Shown piece by piece: positions 17,853 to 24,233 of a DNA stretch of 64,000 nt. A program made the position numbers and the translations under genes. Where the stretch lies: NCBI RefSeq assembly GCF_039830095.1, contig NZ_CP142435.1:124001-188000 (forward strand), given 5' to 3'. This DNA comes from Dolosigranulum savutiense. GTDB lineage: Bacteria; Bacillota; Bacilli; Lactobacillales; Carnobacteriaceae_A. Position 1 is the first letter of the stretch. Each line of letters begins with the position of its first letter. The notes under the pieces were generated by a model. That model worked only from the letters and a program-made list of their open reading frames with translations. It did no database searches and had not been told where the DNA came from.

Positions 17853-18934
17853 GTTCATCATCTCCTAGATTTAGTACTTTATCAGCTTGTTGTATATACT
17901 TCTCATCATGTGTAATAATAATTTTGGTTGCATTTAGCTCATCAATCATACTGAAAATTTTTCGTGCTAGTCTATCATCAAGATTACTTGTTGGTTCATC
18001 TACAATAATTATTTTGTACTTCCCAAGAAACAGTCGCAATAAGCCTAAGCGTTGTTTTTGACCTTGCGAAAAATTAAGCCGTCTTCCAATATGAGTTGAT
18101 TTGATAGATCGCTTTCTTTACCTAATGTATCTAACTCCATATCAGCTGTTATGTCAATTAATTGTTCAACATCATAATGATCTAAGTATAATTTTAAATT
18201 ATCTTTCAAAGTCCCTTTAAACAATTTCGTTGGTTGGGTAATATAGCACACATCTTCTTTTAAATTCAAATCATATTCCTTTGTGTTCACACCTCCTATC
18301 ATAACCTCACCTTTTTCGTACTGTTTATTTAACCCTAATAATAAATCAATTAAGGTCGTTTTTCCACTGCCTGATTCACCACAAATAACTAATTTTTCTC
18401 CATGGTTCAATCTGAAACTTCTATCGTTTATAATAGGATCTGCTGTATTTTCGTATTGAAAGGTTAAGTCTTTTACCTTTATTGAACCGTCTTTCAATCT
18501 CTTAGTTGCATACGTTTGATGATTATTTTTTGTCATTTCATTTAATCGTTTCATATGCGGAGCTACTCTCGATACAGTCAATATAGTTGATAACACAGAC
18601 ATCGCTGGGGAATAGAGAATCATTCCCGTTGTCATTAACAATGATATGTTACTGCGATCGTTAGGGAATATAAGGATAAGCCCCATTCCCAAAACCGATA
18701 ATATCAATGAAAAGAACGTACTGGTCATTTGTTGTACAGTATTTGATTTTGCCTCTATCTTTGACCTGTCATAAGAAACATCAAGATAATCTTTCAAACT
18801 ATGAGTTACTTTCTTCGTATATGTTCCGCCAATTCCTGAATTGATGAAGTAATTATGCGATATGATCCCATCTGATAATACCGTTCGAAAATCCGAAAAT
18901 TTATAACTTTTTGTGTGATTTTCAATGATTCTGT
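17836..18934 (-). pseudogene. Broken ABC peptide exporter (5'-truncated, frameshifted)
   Basis: Reading from about 18934, one frame gives the end of a type I membrane domain, then an ATPase with Walker A CGESGSGKTT and the segment YITQPTKLFKGTLKDNLKL, stopping at 18045. The other frame resumes at the signature (NFSQGQKQRLGLLRLF), Walker B KIIIVDEPTSNLD and the terminal His-loop, ending at 17836. A single frameshift just before the signature joins the two. The N-terminus and most membrane helices are missing, and no start codon or ribosome site is present. It directly follows regulon box b. It was probably the exporter of the peptide made by this locus. Confidence 0.82.
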
Positions 18935-18938
18935 ATAT

Positions 18939-18983
18939 ATTTTATAGTGACTTTTCAAAAAAATCATGAGTAAAAAAGGTAAT
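18939..18983 (-). promoter_or_regulatory. Regulon box b with -10, promoter of the ABC/kinase/regulator operon
   Basis: Plus-strand CATGAGTAAAAAAGGTAAT (18965-18983). On the minus strand it is followed by exactly 20 bp and then -10 TAAAAT (18939-18944). The box overlaps the last base of the stop codon of the upstream permease gene. It would drive the broken exporter, ATPase, two permeases, kinase and regulator, so the regulator probably activates itself. Confidence 0.75.
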
Positions 18984-19693
18984 TATAAATGGAATCTTTT
19001 AACTACAATAGATATTAAGATGATTGAAAAAATAATATTTTGAATAATTAACCGCATATACTCTAAATTATTAAATTGATCTATATGATTCAAATAAAAT
19101 CCGGATGACAATGGCAAAACATAAATTAGCCATGATTCTAAAACCATTCCAACAATTCCAATAAATACCATCACTATAGAAATTGATATTTGAGTATTGG
19201 GTATTAAAAAATGCATACTCAATTGTGCTGTGAACAGAAATAGTCCTAATAGAGTAGTGCTAATAGGGATCAACCAAACAAAAAAAAGGTCAACTTGACG
19301 CTGCCAATAAAATGCAGATAACCCTAGAAATATTCCCCAAACGCAAATATTATATGCTATCCAATAGAACAAGCATACCACATACTTTGTCCATAAGATT
19401 TTTGACTTGTTTTTTATGCCTAAAAAATACATCTCCCAAGTTCTTTGTTCGAACTCGCTTGAAATGAAATAATAACCCAAAACTCCCGCGATTATCGGCG
19501 TAAATATCGTAGCTACTAGAGAATAGATGATGCTGTTGTCCTGAAATATCGTTTTAGCTAGTGCTCCTCCCCCTTCTGCTCCAAATAACGATCTCGCAAG
19601 AAACACTTGCATTATGCCAACGACTAGTAGAACAATATACAATAATTTATTTTGCCCGTGTGTATTGAATTCTTTTTTTAGTAGTGTTTTCAT
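18983..19693 (-). CDS. ABC-2 permease, lantibiotic-immunity type, paralogue 2
   Basis: 236 residues and six membrane segments. It shares LLKKEFNTHG, LGYYFISSEFEQRTWEMYFLG, KILWTKYVV, FTAQLSMHFLI and a C-terminal KRFHL with the permeases at 16235 and 20199. GGGGAAGG lies 8 nt before the ATG. It is transcribed alone from regulon box c and would have to borrow the ATPase encoded at 16944-17852. The region is visibly more AT-rich than the housekeeping genes around the island. Confidence 0.82.
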   Translation of the reverse strand: MKTLLKKEFNTHGQNKLLYIVLLVVGIMQVFLARSLFGAEGGGALAKTIFQDNSIIYSLVATIFTPIIAGVLGYYFISSEFEQRTWEMYFLGIKNKSKILWTKYVVCLFYWIAYNICVWGIFLGLSAFYWQRQVDLFFVWLIPISTTLLGLFLFTAQLSMHFLIPNTQISISIVMVFIGIVGMVLESWLIYVLPLSSGFYLNHIDQFNNLEYMRLIIQNIIFSIILISIVVKRFHL

Positions 19694-19734
19694 TTTTTTA
19701 ATCCTTCCCCGTGCATCTCTTTTGTTACAACTGT

Positions 19735-19779
19735 ATTCTATCTCACAAATTGATCAATCACATGAGTAAAATTGGCAAT
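19735..19779 (-). promoter_or_regulatory. Regulon box c with -10, promoter of permease paralogue 2
   Basis: Plus-strand CATGAGTAAAATTGGCAAT (19761-19779), then exactly 20 bp on the minus strand to -10 TAGAAT (19735-19740). The predicted leader to the permease ATG at 19693 is about 35 nt. Confidence 0.75.
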
Positions 19780-19910
19780 ATTAGATTTTCTACTTGGTAT
19801 ATGTATTTTTCGTTGAAAATGACTAATCATATATCGCATGAGATACTCTTCAAAAATTCCCTTGTCATTCTAATGGGGAAGCATAAATTAATAGTAACGT
19901 ATCAATCAAT

Positions 19911-19958
19911 TAAAAATGCTGATAAAGTAAGACAACTGTTAGCCCTCTTTATCAGCAT
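19911..19958 (-). terminator. Terminator of the permease-3 / 56-aa gene transcript
   Basis: Minus strand: ATGCTGATAAAG pairs with CTTTATCAGCAT (12 bp), followed by TTTTT. It lies 49 bp after the 56-aa gene. Confidence 0.75.
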
Positions 19959-20006
19959 AAATATTTATCTCTACTTATAACCTCAATGTGAATAAACAAG
20001 GTATGA

Positions 20007-20177
20007 TTAATTTTCTCTCTTTTTTTGATAGTTGCGCCACACAAAAAATCCAGTAATACATGCAATAATGATTATTGGATCATCTAAATTAAGAGATCTC
20101 GAAGCTATTATTTTTTGTACAAAACTATATAAAAAAACGGCTGCGACTACCAACAATGTATACGGTAAATATTTCAT
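20007..20177 (-). CDS. Small membrane protein (56 aa), paralogue of the gene at 13144-13323
   Basis: 56 residues starting MKYLPYTLLVVAAVFLY and ending KKREN. Two hydrophobic segments are present and the second ends in FFVWRNY. GGAGGG lies 9 nt before the ATG. The N-terminal MKY-PY-LLV-A pattern and the FFVWRN motif are shared with the 59-aa protein at 13144, so these are paralogues of one unnamed family. It sits 21 bp after permease 3 and ends before a terminator, so the two genes are probably cotranscribed. Function unknown; an immunity accessory is a guess. Confidence 0.7.
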   Translation of the reverse strand: MKYLPYTLLVVAAVFLYSFVQKIIASRSLNLDDPIIIIACITGFFVWRNYQKKREN

Positions 20178-20198
20178 TTAATCATCCCTCCTATTCAT

Positions 20199-20942
20199 TT
20201 ACAATTTGAACTTATAAATAGCCACTGATAACATCCCCGAAGCAACAAGTAAGTTGACCACCACGCCCCCTATAAAATTTACGACATTAAATGTATCAAA
20301 CATCCCAATGTATGTTGGTGTCAACATAAGTATTTTTTCTACAAAAATATTGCTTGTCCCTTCTGGCATAAGTAAAAATAACATGGTAAATACCACAGCA
20401 CATACAGTTGCTACTACCCCATTATTAATGAAATAATGAAGCACTATTTGAGCAGTAAAAAGAACAACCTGAAAAAACAACACCGTAAAAAAACCCAGTA
20501 CCATAAAGTTTACATCTAGCTGTTGTTTAAAATATATTACCTGAATAATTGAAAATACACCATAGATAACTAACTGCTGAATCCAGAAAATGATGAGACT
20601 CACAATATATTTACTCATCAACACTTTCTTTTTATCTTTGATGCCTAATAATAAAAATTCCCAGGTGTTACTAATGTATTCAACCGAAATGATATAATAT
20701 CCAATAACAGCGGCTGATACGGGTATCAACATTGTACTATATGCAAAAAACAAAACATTATAGAATCGAAAGAAGGTTGCTATAAATGGATTATTGGGTA
20801 ATTGATCAAATTTAAATATTTTTAAAATAGCCGTAATTAAAAGAACCTGAATTAATCCAACTACACCTAAAAATAAAAACAATCCATATTTTTTTGCACG
20901 TGTCCTAAATTCATTTTTAATTAGTGGATACATAAATTTCAT
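20199..20942 (-). CDS. ABC-2 permease, lantibiotic-immunity type, paralogue 3
   Basis: 247 residues and six membrane segments. Family motifs are LIKNEFRTR, IGYYIISVEYISNTWEFLLLG, KKVLMSKYIVS, FTAQIVLHYFI and a C-terminal YKFKL. The start is uncertain: ATG 20942 sits 5 nt after GGAAG, while ATG 20933 matches the paralogues better. Upstream in the same transcript is the peptide relic at 20981-21088; downstream is the 56-aa membrane protein. Like paralogue 2 it has no ATPase gene beside it. Confidence 0.82.
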   Translation of the reverse strand: MKFMYPLIKNEFRTRAKKYGLFLFLGVVGLIQVLLITAILKIFKFDQLPNNPFIATFFRFYNVLFFAYSTMLIPVSAAVIGYYIISVEYISNTWEFLLLGIKDKKKVLMSKYIVSLIIFWIQQLVIYGVFSIIQVIYFKQQLDVNFMVLGFFTVLFFQVVLFTAQIVLHYFINNGVVATVCAVVFTMLFLLMPEGTSNIFVEKILMLTPTYIGMFDTFNVVNFIGGVVVNLLVASGMLSVAIYKFKL

Positions 20943-20980
20943 CTTCTTCCAGTTATTTTTAATTTATCTAGCATAAAAAT

Positions 20981-21088
20981 TTAAAATATTTTAACTAGCC
21001 CAGGTCCCTTCCCACCGATTAATACCTCAAGTTCTGTATCAGAGACAACTTGGACTAACTGTTGACGTTTTTCTTGAATGTTATCTAA
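20981..21088 (-). pseudogene. Double-glycine leader peptide gene, start codon apparently lost
   Basis: The frame reads (L)DNIQEKRQQLVQVVSDTE, then LEVLIGG, then KGPGLVKIF and stop. This is the shape of a bacteriocin or pheromone precursor: a charged leader, hydrophobic residues at the usual positions, Gly-Gly, then a 9-residue product. An AAGAAGGAAAG site lies at the right distance, but the codon where a start belongs (21086-21088) is TTA, one base from TTG; no ATG, GTG or TTG exists in frame. A consensus promoter (21113-21140) precedes it. Either the gene was silenced by one mutation or it uses a non-standard start. Too short to be sure it was ever a gene. Confidence 0.45.
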
Positions 21089-21112
21089 AGCTTTCCTTCT
21101 TTATTAAATACT

Positions 21113-21177
21113 ATTATACTCCTAATTTTATTATTCACAAGAAAAAGCACGCTAAATTGTGAATTTTTTTGTGAATA
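21113..21177 (-). promoter_or_regulatory. Promoter with repeated TTCACAA elements before the peptide relic
   Basis: Minus strand: -35 TTGTGA (21135-21140), 16-bp spacer, -10 TATAAT (21113-21118). The element TTCACAA occurs twice in direct orientation 12 bp apart (21157-21163 and 21169-21175) and once inverted over the -35. TATTCACAA (21169-21177) and TTGTGAATA (21132-21140) are perfect inverted 9-mers. The spaced repeats look like a regulator binding array distinct from the 19-bp box. Confidence 0.5.
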
Positions 21178-21225
21178 AAAAATGCTTTACGCCGCCTGTA
21201 CTTTTGTTGATACTGTCAACAGTCT

Positions 21226-21244
21226 CATGAGTAAATTAAGCAAT
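21226..21244 (-). promoter_or_regulatory. Regulon box d, upstream of the peptide relic and permease 3
   Basis: Plus-strand CATGAGTAAATTAAGCAAT, differing from box a at one position. Unlike boxes b, c and e no good -10 lies 20 bp downstream on the minus strand (AAAAGT is there). It is either decayed or acts from a distance on the promoter at 21113-21140. Confidence 0.6.
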
Positions 21245-21276
21245 GCTATTTTAAAAATTAATGTCCAAACATGACT

Positions 21277-21318
21277 TTAATCATAGAACTTTTTTACACT
21301 ATTCAGAAACTTAGTCAT
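21277..21318 (-). other. 13-codon ORF with strong ribosome site, possible antitoxin relic
   Basis: The ORF MTKFLNSVKKFYD begins after AAGAAGGAGATAAGT. The 21 bp at 21332-21352 match 19 of 21 bases of the palindrome upstream of the toxin-antitoxin pair at 32405-32895. This looks like the promoter and first codons of a toxin-antitoxin-type gene whose remainder was deleted. It could instead be a genuine mini-peptide gene. Confidence 0.3.
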
Positions 21319-21405
21319 ACTTATCTCCTTCTTGTATTACATTGTACGACATTTTTCCAAGGGAAATCTAATATTTTCTTTTATAGATAATTCACTGCTG
21401 ATCGC

Positions 21406-21699
21406 TTAAAACAACGCCTGCACAATATTAGAGACCACCATCATCAGCGGAAATGACAGAATCAGTGTACCATTCAAGATCCCGTACAAGACAGATTTGT
21501 CCATGATAGAGCTAATTACTCCTACAATCCCAATAATGGGCAATAGAAATATCGTTGCTAGTCCGACTGGCTTTAATTCTCCCATCACTTTACCTAACAC
21601 ACTCACCATCTGAAAACTATCTTCCGGCAGTATGACTGCAACTATGAACACAACAATCCCTAACCAAAAACATATCTTAGGTAACTGTTTAACTTTCAT
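21406..21699 (-). CDS. Small polytopic membrane protein (97 aa), partner of the PLA2-like gene
   Basis: 97 residues with three hydrophobic segments (about 10-25, 45-65 and 70-92), starting MKVKQLPKICFWLG. GGGGTG lies before the ATG. It lies 67 bp downstream of the phospholipase A2-like gene with no promoter or terminator visible between them, so it is probably in the same transcript, driven by regulon box e. Not recognised as a named family. A small hydrophobic protein after a small potential effector suggests an immunity role, which is speculative. Confidence 0.6.
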   Translation of the reverse strand: MKVKQLPKICFWLGIVVFIVAVILPEDSFQMVSVLGKVMGELKPVGLATIFLLPIIGIVGVISSIMDKSVLYGILNGTLILSFPLMMVVSNIVQALF

Positions 21700-21766
21700 A
21701 TTAACACCCCACTAAACCAACACTAGAGAAATACTGTTTAATCGCCCAAGCAACAGTCGCTATTTT

Positions 21767-22054
21767 TCAACTCATTTTATCTTCATTAGCTTCTATGTGA
21801 TTCACTAATGCTCTGTTGCATTCACAATTATCTCCAATAGCTAAACTCCAATTGTAACACTGATCATGAGCTTTACAACCTTGGTCTAAAATATCCGTTG
21901 CTGGCTTAGAAGAATCTTTCCCACCATGCCAAGGTCCACAGTAATTTCCCCATATTGGAAGACCAAATCTTCTAAATTCATTATTCGTATAATCTATACT
22001 GATTGTTTCTAAGAGCATTCCTTGTTCAATTACTTGTTGTGATTCCTGATTCAT
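21767..22054 (-). CDS. Phospholipase A2-fold mini protein (95 aa)
   Basis: 95 residues from the ATG 9 nt after AAGGAG; ATGs further upstream lie across the promoter. The core carries the PLA2 signature: calcium loop YCGPWHGG (residues 38-45), then a helix DILDQGCKAHDQCY with the His63-Asp64 pair, and five cysteines (39, 60, 66, 77, 79). The loop has Trp where classic enzymes have Gly (YCGxG), and the domain is short, so activity is uncertain. There is no signal peptide. Box e lies 66 bp upstream. It may hydrolyse phospholipids as a bacteriocin-like effector; the fold call is good, the role is inference. Confidence 0.72.
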   Translation of the reverse strand: MNQESQQVIEQGMLLETISIDYTNNEFRRFGLPIWGNYCGPWHGGKDSSKPATDILDQGCKAHDQCYNWSLAIGDNCECNRALVNHIEANEDKMS

Positions 22055-22094
22055 ATGAAACATCTCCTTATTTGTAGGGCTACTATCTAGCCTT

Positions 22095-22139
22095 ATTTTA
22101 TCATATTGTCCGTCGAAACCCATGAGTATTTCAGGCAAT
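22095..22139 (-). promoter_or_regulatory. Regulon box e with -10, promoter of the PLA2-like operon
   Basis: Plus-strand CATGAGTATTTCAGGCAAT (22121-22139), then exactly 20 bp on the minus strand to -10 TAAAAT (22095-22100). The leader to the ATG at 22054 is about 34 nt. Confidence 0.75.
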
Positions 22140-22242
22140 CGCTGCTCATTTCATCTTGTTTTACCGATAAGTCTAGCCCGGGCAACTTGACTTATATGAG
22201 TTTAGTTTCGTATGTTATAATGAATGTGAAGGAGATGATGAC

Positions 22243-22596
22243 ATGGGACGACACAAGATTTTTGATATGGCGGTGAGTACGGTGTATCCGCATTATGTCA
22301 ACAAGGCTGAGAAGAAGGGCAAGACTGCTGAGCAAGTGGATGAGTTGATGTGTTGGCTAACAGGCTACAGCCAAGATGAGTTGCATGAACAGTTGGAGGC
22401 TAATGTATCATTCGAAAAATTCTTCGACCAAGCGCCTAAGTTACATCCAAATCGTACATTAATCAAAGGAGTTATCTGTGGGAAACGTGTTGAAGATATC
22501 GAAGATCCGCTAATGCAAAATATTCGCTACTTGGACAAATTAATAGATGAACTTGCTCGGGGTAAAAAATTTGAAAATATCAAACGTACTCAATGA
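22243..22596 (+). CDS. DUF2200 family protein
   Basis: 117 residues matching the DUF2200 pattern: [20 protein letters not shown] near the N-terminus, then [26 protein letters not shown], and the highly conserved [20 protein letters not shown]. Function unknown; it is a soluble, helical cytoplasmic protein. GAAGGAGATGATGAC precedes the ATG. It is transcribed divergently from the island and shares a terminator with cls, so it marks the edge of the accessory island. Confidence 0.9.
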   Translation: MGRHKIFDMAVSTVYPHYVNKAEKKGKTAEQVDELMCWLTGYSQDELHEQLEANVSFEKFFDQAPKLHPNRTLIKGVICGKRVEDIEDPLMQNIRYLDKLIDELARGKKFENIKRTQ

Positions 22597-22633
22597 TACC
22601 ATCAACAGGGAGTCATCCTTGTTTATACATACT

Positions 22634-22677
22634 AAAAACTCCGTACTCATCGAAATAGACGATGCTACGGAGTTTTA
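22634..22677. terminator. Bidirectional terminator between DUF2200 gene and cls
   Basis: AAAACTCCGTA pairs with TACGGAGTTTT, with an inner CATCG/CGATG stem. A-rich and T-rich flanks serve both converging genes. Confidence 0.8.
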
Positions 22678-22684
22678 TTATACC

Positions 22685-24139
22685 TTATAAGATAGGACTG
22701 AATAAGCGAGCGAATTGTTGCTTGAACCGTTCCCAGAATGAATAGTTAGCAATAATATCGGGTGTTAATTCATAGGCGTGTTGTAAATCATTCATGTATT
22801 GAGCATGATAAGCTTGAGCTAGTTTTTCACTATACATGAAGGTATTAACTTCGAAATTCAACTTGAAGCTACGGATATCGAAATTAGCTGTTCCGATACT
22901 TAGCATCTCGTCATCCACAATGACAGTCTTCGCATGCAAGAAGCCTCCATCATAAATATGCACATGAGCACCATACTCAACTAATTGCTCGGCATAACTC
23001 AACGTTGCCCGATAAATAAATGGATGATCTGGTTTGTTTGGAATCATGACATGAACCTCTACCCCTGACTTAGAGGCGATATCAATCGTCTCTAACACAG
23101 CATCATCCGGCACTAAGTAAGGGGTCTGAATATAAACAGATTTACGCGCTAAGCTGATCATCTTAATGAAGCCTTTTTTGATCTGTTGTTCGGTGCTGTC
23201 CGGACCGCTAGAGACAATTTGCAAATCAACATCACCTGTTGTCTCTTGAATAGGAAAATACTGGTTATCGTAAGGAACTTGTTGTGCCTCATCAGCTGAT
23301 GCATTCCAATCGGTTAGAAAGCGGGTCTGCAATGGGAGTACCCCATTCCCGACAATCCGGACATGCGTGTCACGCCAATAACCCATTTCCGGATATTCTC
23401 CTAAGTAATCATCCCCGACATTGAAGCCTCCTGTGTAGCCAATCTTTCCATCAATTACAACTATTTTGCGGTGATTACGATAGTTCAAGCGCATATTTAA
23501 AATATGCATCCGTTCACCGAATGATGGACAGGCTTGCCCACCGAATGATTTTAATTTCTTAAAAAATGATCGCGTCATCCACCGAGTACCCACCGGATCG
23601 TATAGAACACGCACTTCGACACCTTGATTAGCCTTCTCTTCCAGCGCATCCACAATGGCACGACCAATCTTATCCCCTCGAAAAATATAATAAACGAGAT
23701 GAATATGGTGCTTGGCTTGCTTAATATCTTCCAGTAACTGATCGAACTTTTCCTTACCATCCGAATAAATATCAACTTCGTTATCACGTGTTAGTGCTGC
23801 ATTATCCAATCCTTGGAACAGAGAAACCATTTCTTTTTTATTATTAGAAAATACTTCATCCCCTGCTTCATGTTGATGTTCGTATCGTTCGGTTAAGGTG
23901 TCTTTCAGTTCGCGTAATCCAATCTGATCCTGTTGCTTAATATCGTAAATATCTTTATCACTCATTCCTCGACCAAAGAACAAATAAGCAATAAATCCAA
24001 TCCCCGGCAGCATAATAAGGGCTAAAAGCCATGCCCAAATCGAGGCTATATCACGGGTCTTGTCACGAAAAATTGTAAAGATAGCTAAGGTCGAGTTGAT
24101 GATTATAAACCACCAAAAAATAGTTGAGATATATGACAT
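22685..24139 (-). CDS. cls: Cardiolipin synthase
   Basis: 484 residues. It joins two phosphatidylglycerol molecules to make cardiolipin at the membrane. Two N-terminal membrane segments (about 4-22 and 33-55) are followed by two phospholipase D HKD motifs: NHRKIVVIDGKIGYTGG near residues 222-238 and HAKTVIVDDEMLSIGTANFD near 402-421. AAAAGGAG precedes the ATG. It is a standard-length bacterial Cls with its own terminator, upstream of the accessory island on the same strand. Confidence 0.95.
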   Translation of the reverse strand: MSYISTIFWWFIIINSTLAIFTIFRDKTRDIASIWAWLLALIMLPGIGFIAYLFFGRGMSDKDIYDIKQQDQIGLRELKDTLTERYEHQHEAGDEVFSNNKKEMVSLFQGLDNAALTRDNEVDIYSDGKEKFDQLLEDIKQAKHHIHLVYYIFRGDKIGRAIVDALEEKANQGVEVRVLYDPVGTRWMTRSFFKKLKSFGGQACPSFGERMHILNMRLNYRNHRKIVVIDGKIGYTGGFNVGDDYLGEYPEMGYWRDTHVRIVGNGVLPLQTRFLTDWNASADEAQQVPYDNQYFPIQETTGDVDLQIVSSGPDSTEQQIKKGFIKMISLARKSVYIQTPYLVPDDAVLETIDIASKSGVEVHVMIPNKPDHPFIYRATLSYAEQLVEYGAHVHIYDGGFLHAKTVIVDDEMLSIGTANFDIRSFKLNFEVNTFMYSEKLAQAYHAQYMNDLQHAYELTPDIIANYSFWERFKQQFARLFSPIL

Positions 24140-24233
24140 ATTAATCTCCTTTTTTATGTAGATAAGAGCAGAGCTAACTTAGAAGCTCCGCTCTCCCTTT
24201 GACTATATTTTATAGGATACAAACAGTCCTCAA

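Larger units (their letters stand above)
19694..20006. other. Gene-free stretch between permease 2 and the 56-aa gene
   Basis: Contains regulon box c with its -10 (19735-19779) and the terminator at 19911-19958. A 35-codon minus-strand ORF across the box has no ribosome site and an 89-codon plus-strand ORF looks non-coding, so I call no gene here. Confidence 0.55.

Noticed and set aside
19711-19980. 89-codon plus-strand ORF
   Set aside because: No ribosome site, runs antisense through box c and a minus-strand terminator, and the composition looks random.
21767-22054. PLA2-like protein as a double-glycine bacteriocin precursor
   Set aside because: The only Gly-Gly lies inside the calcium loop (residues 44-45) and the preceding sequence lacks the hydrophobic leader pattern.
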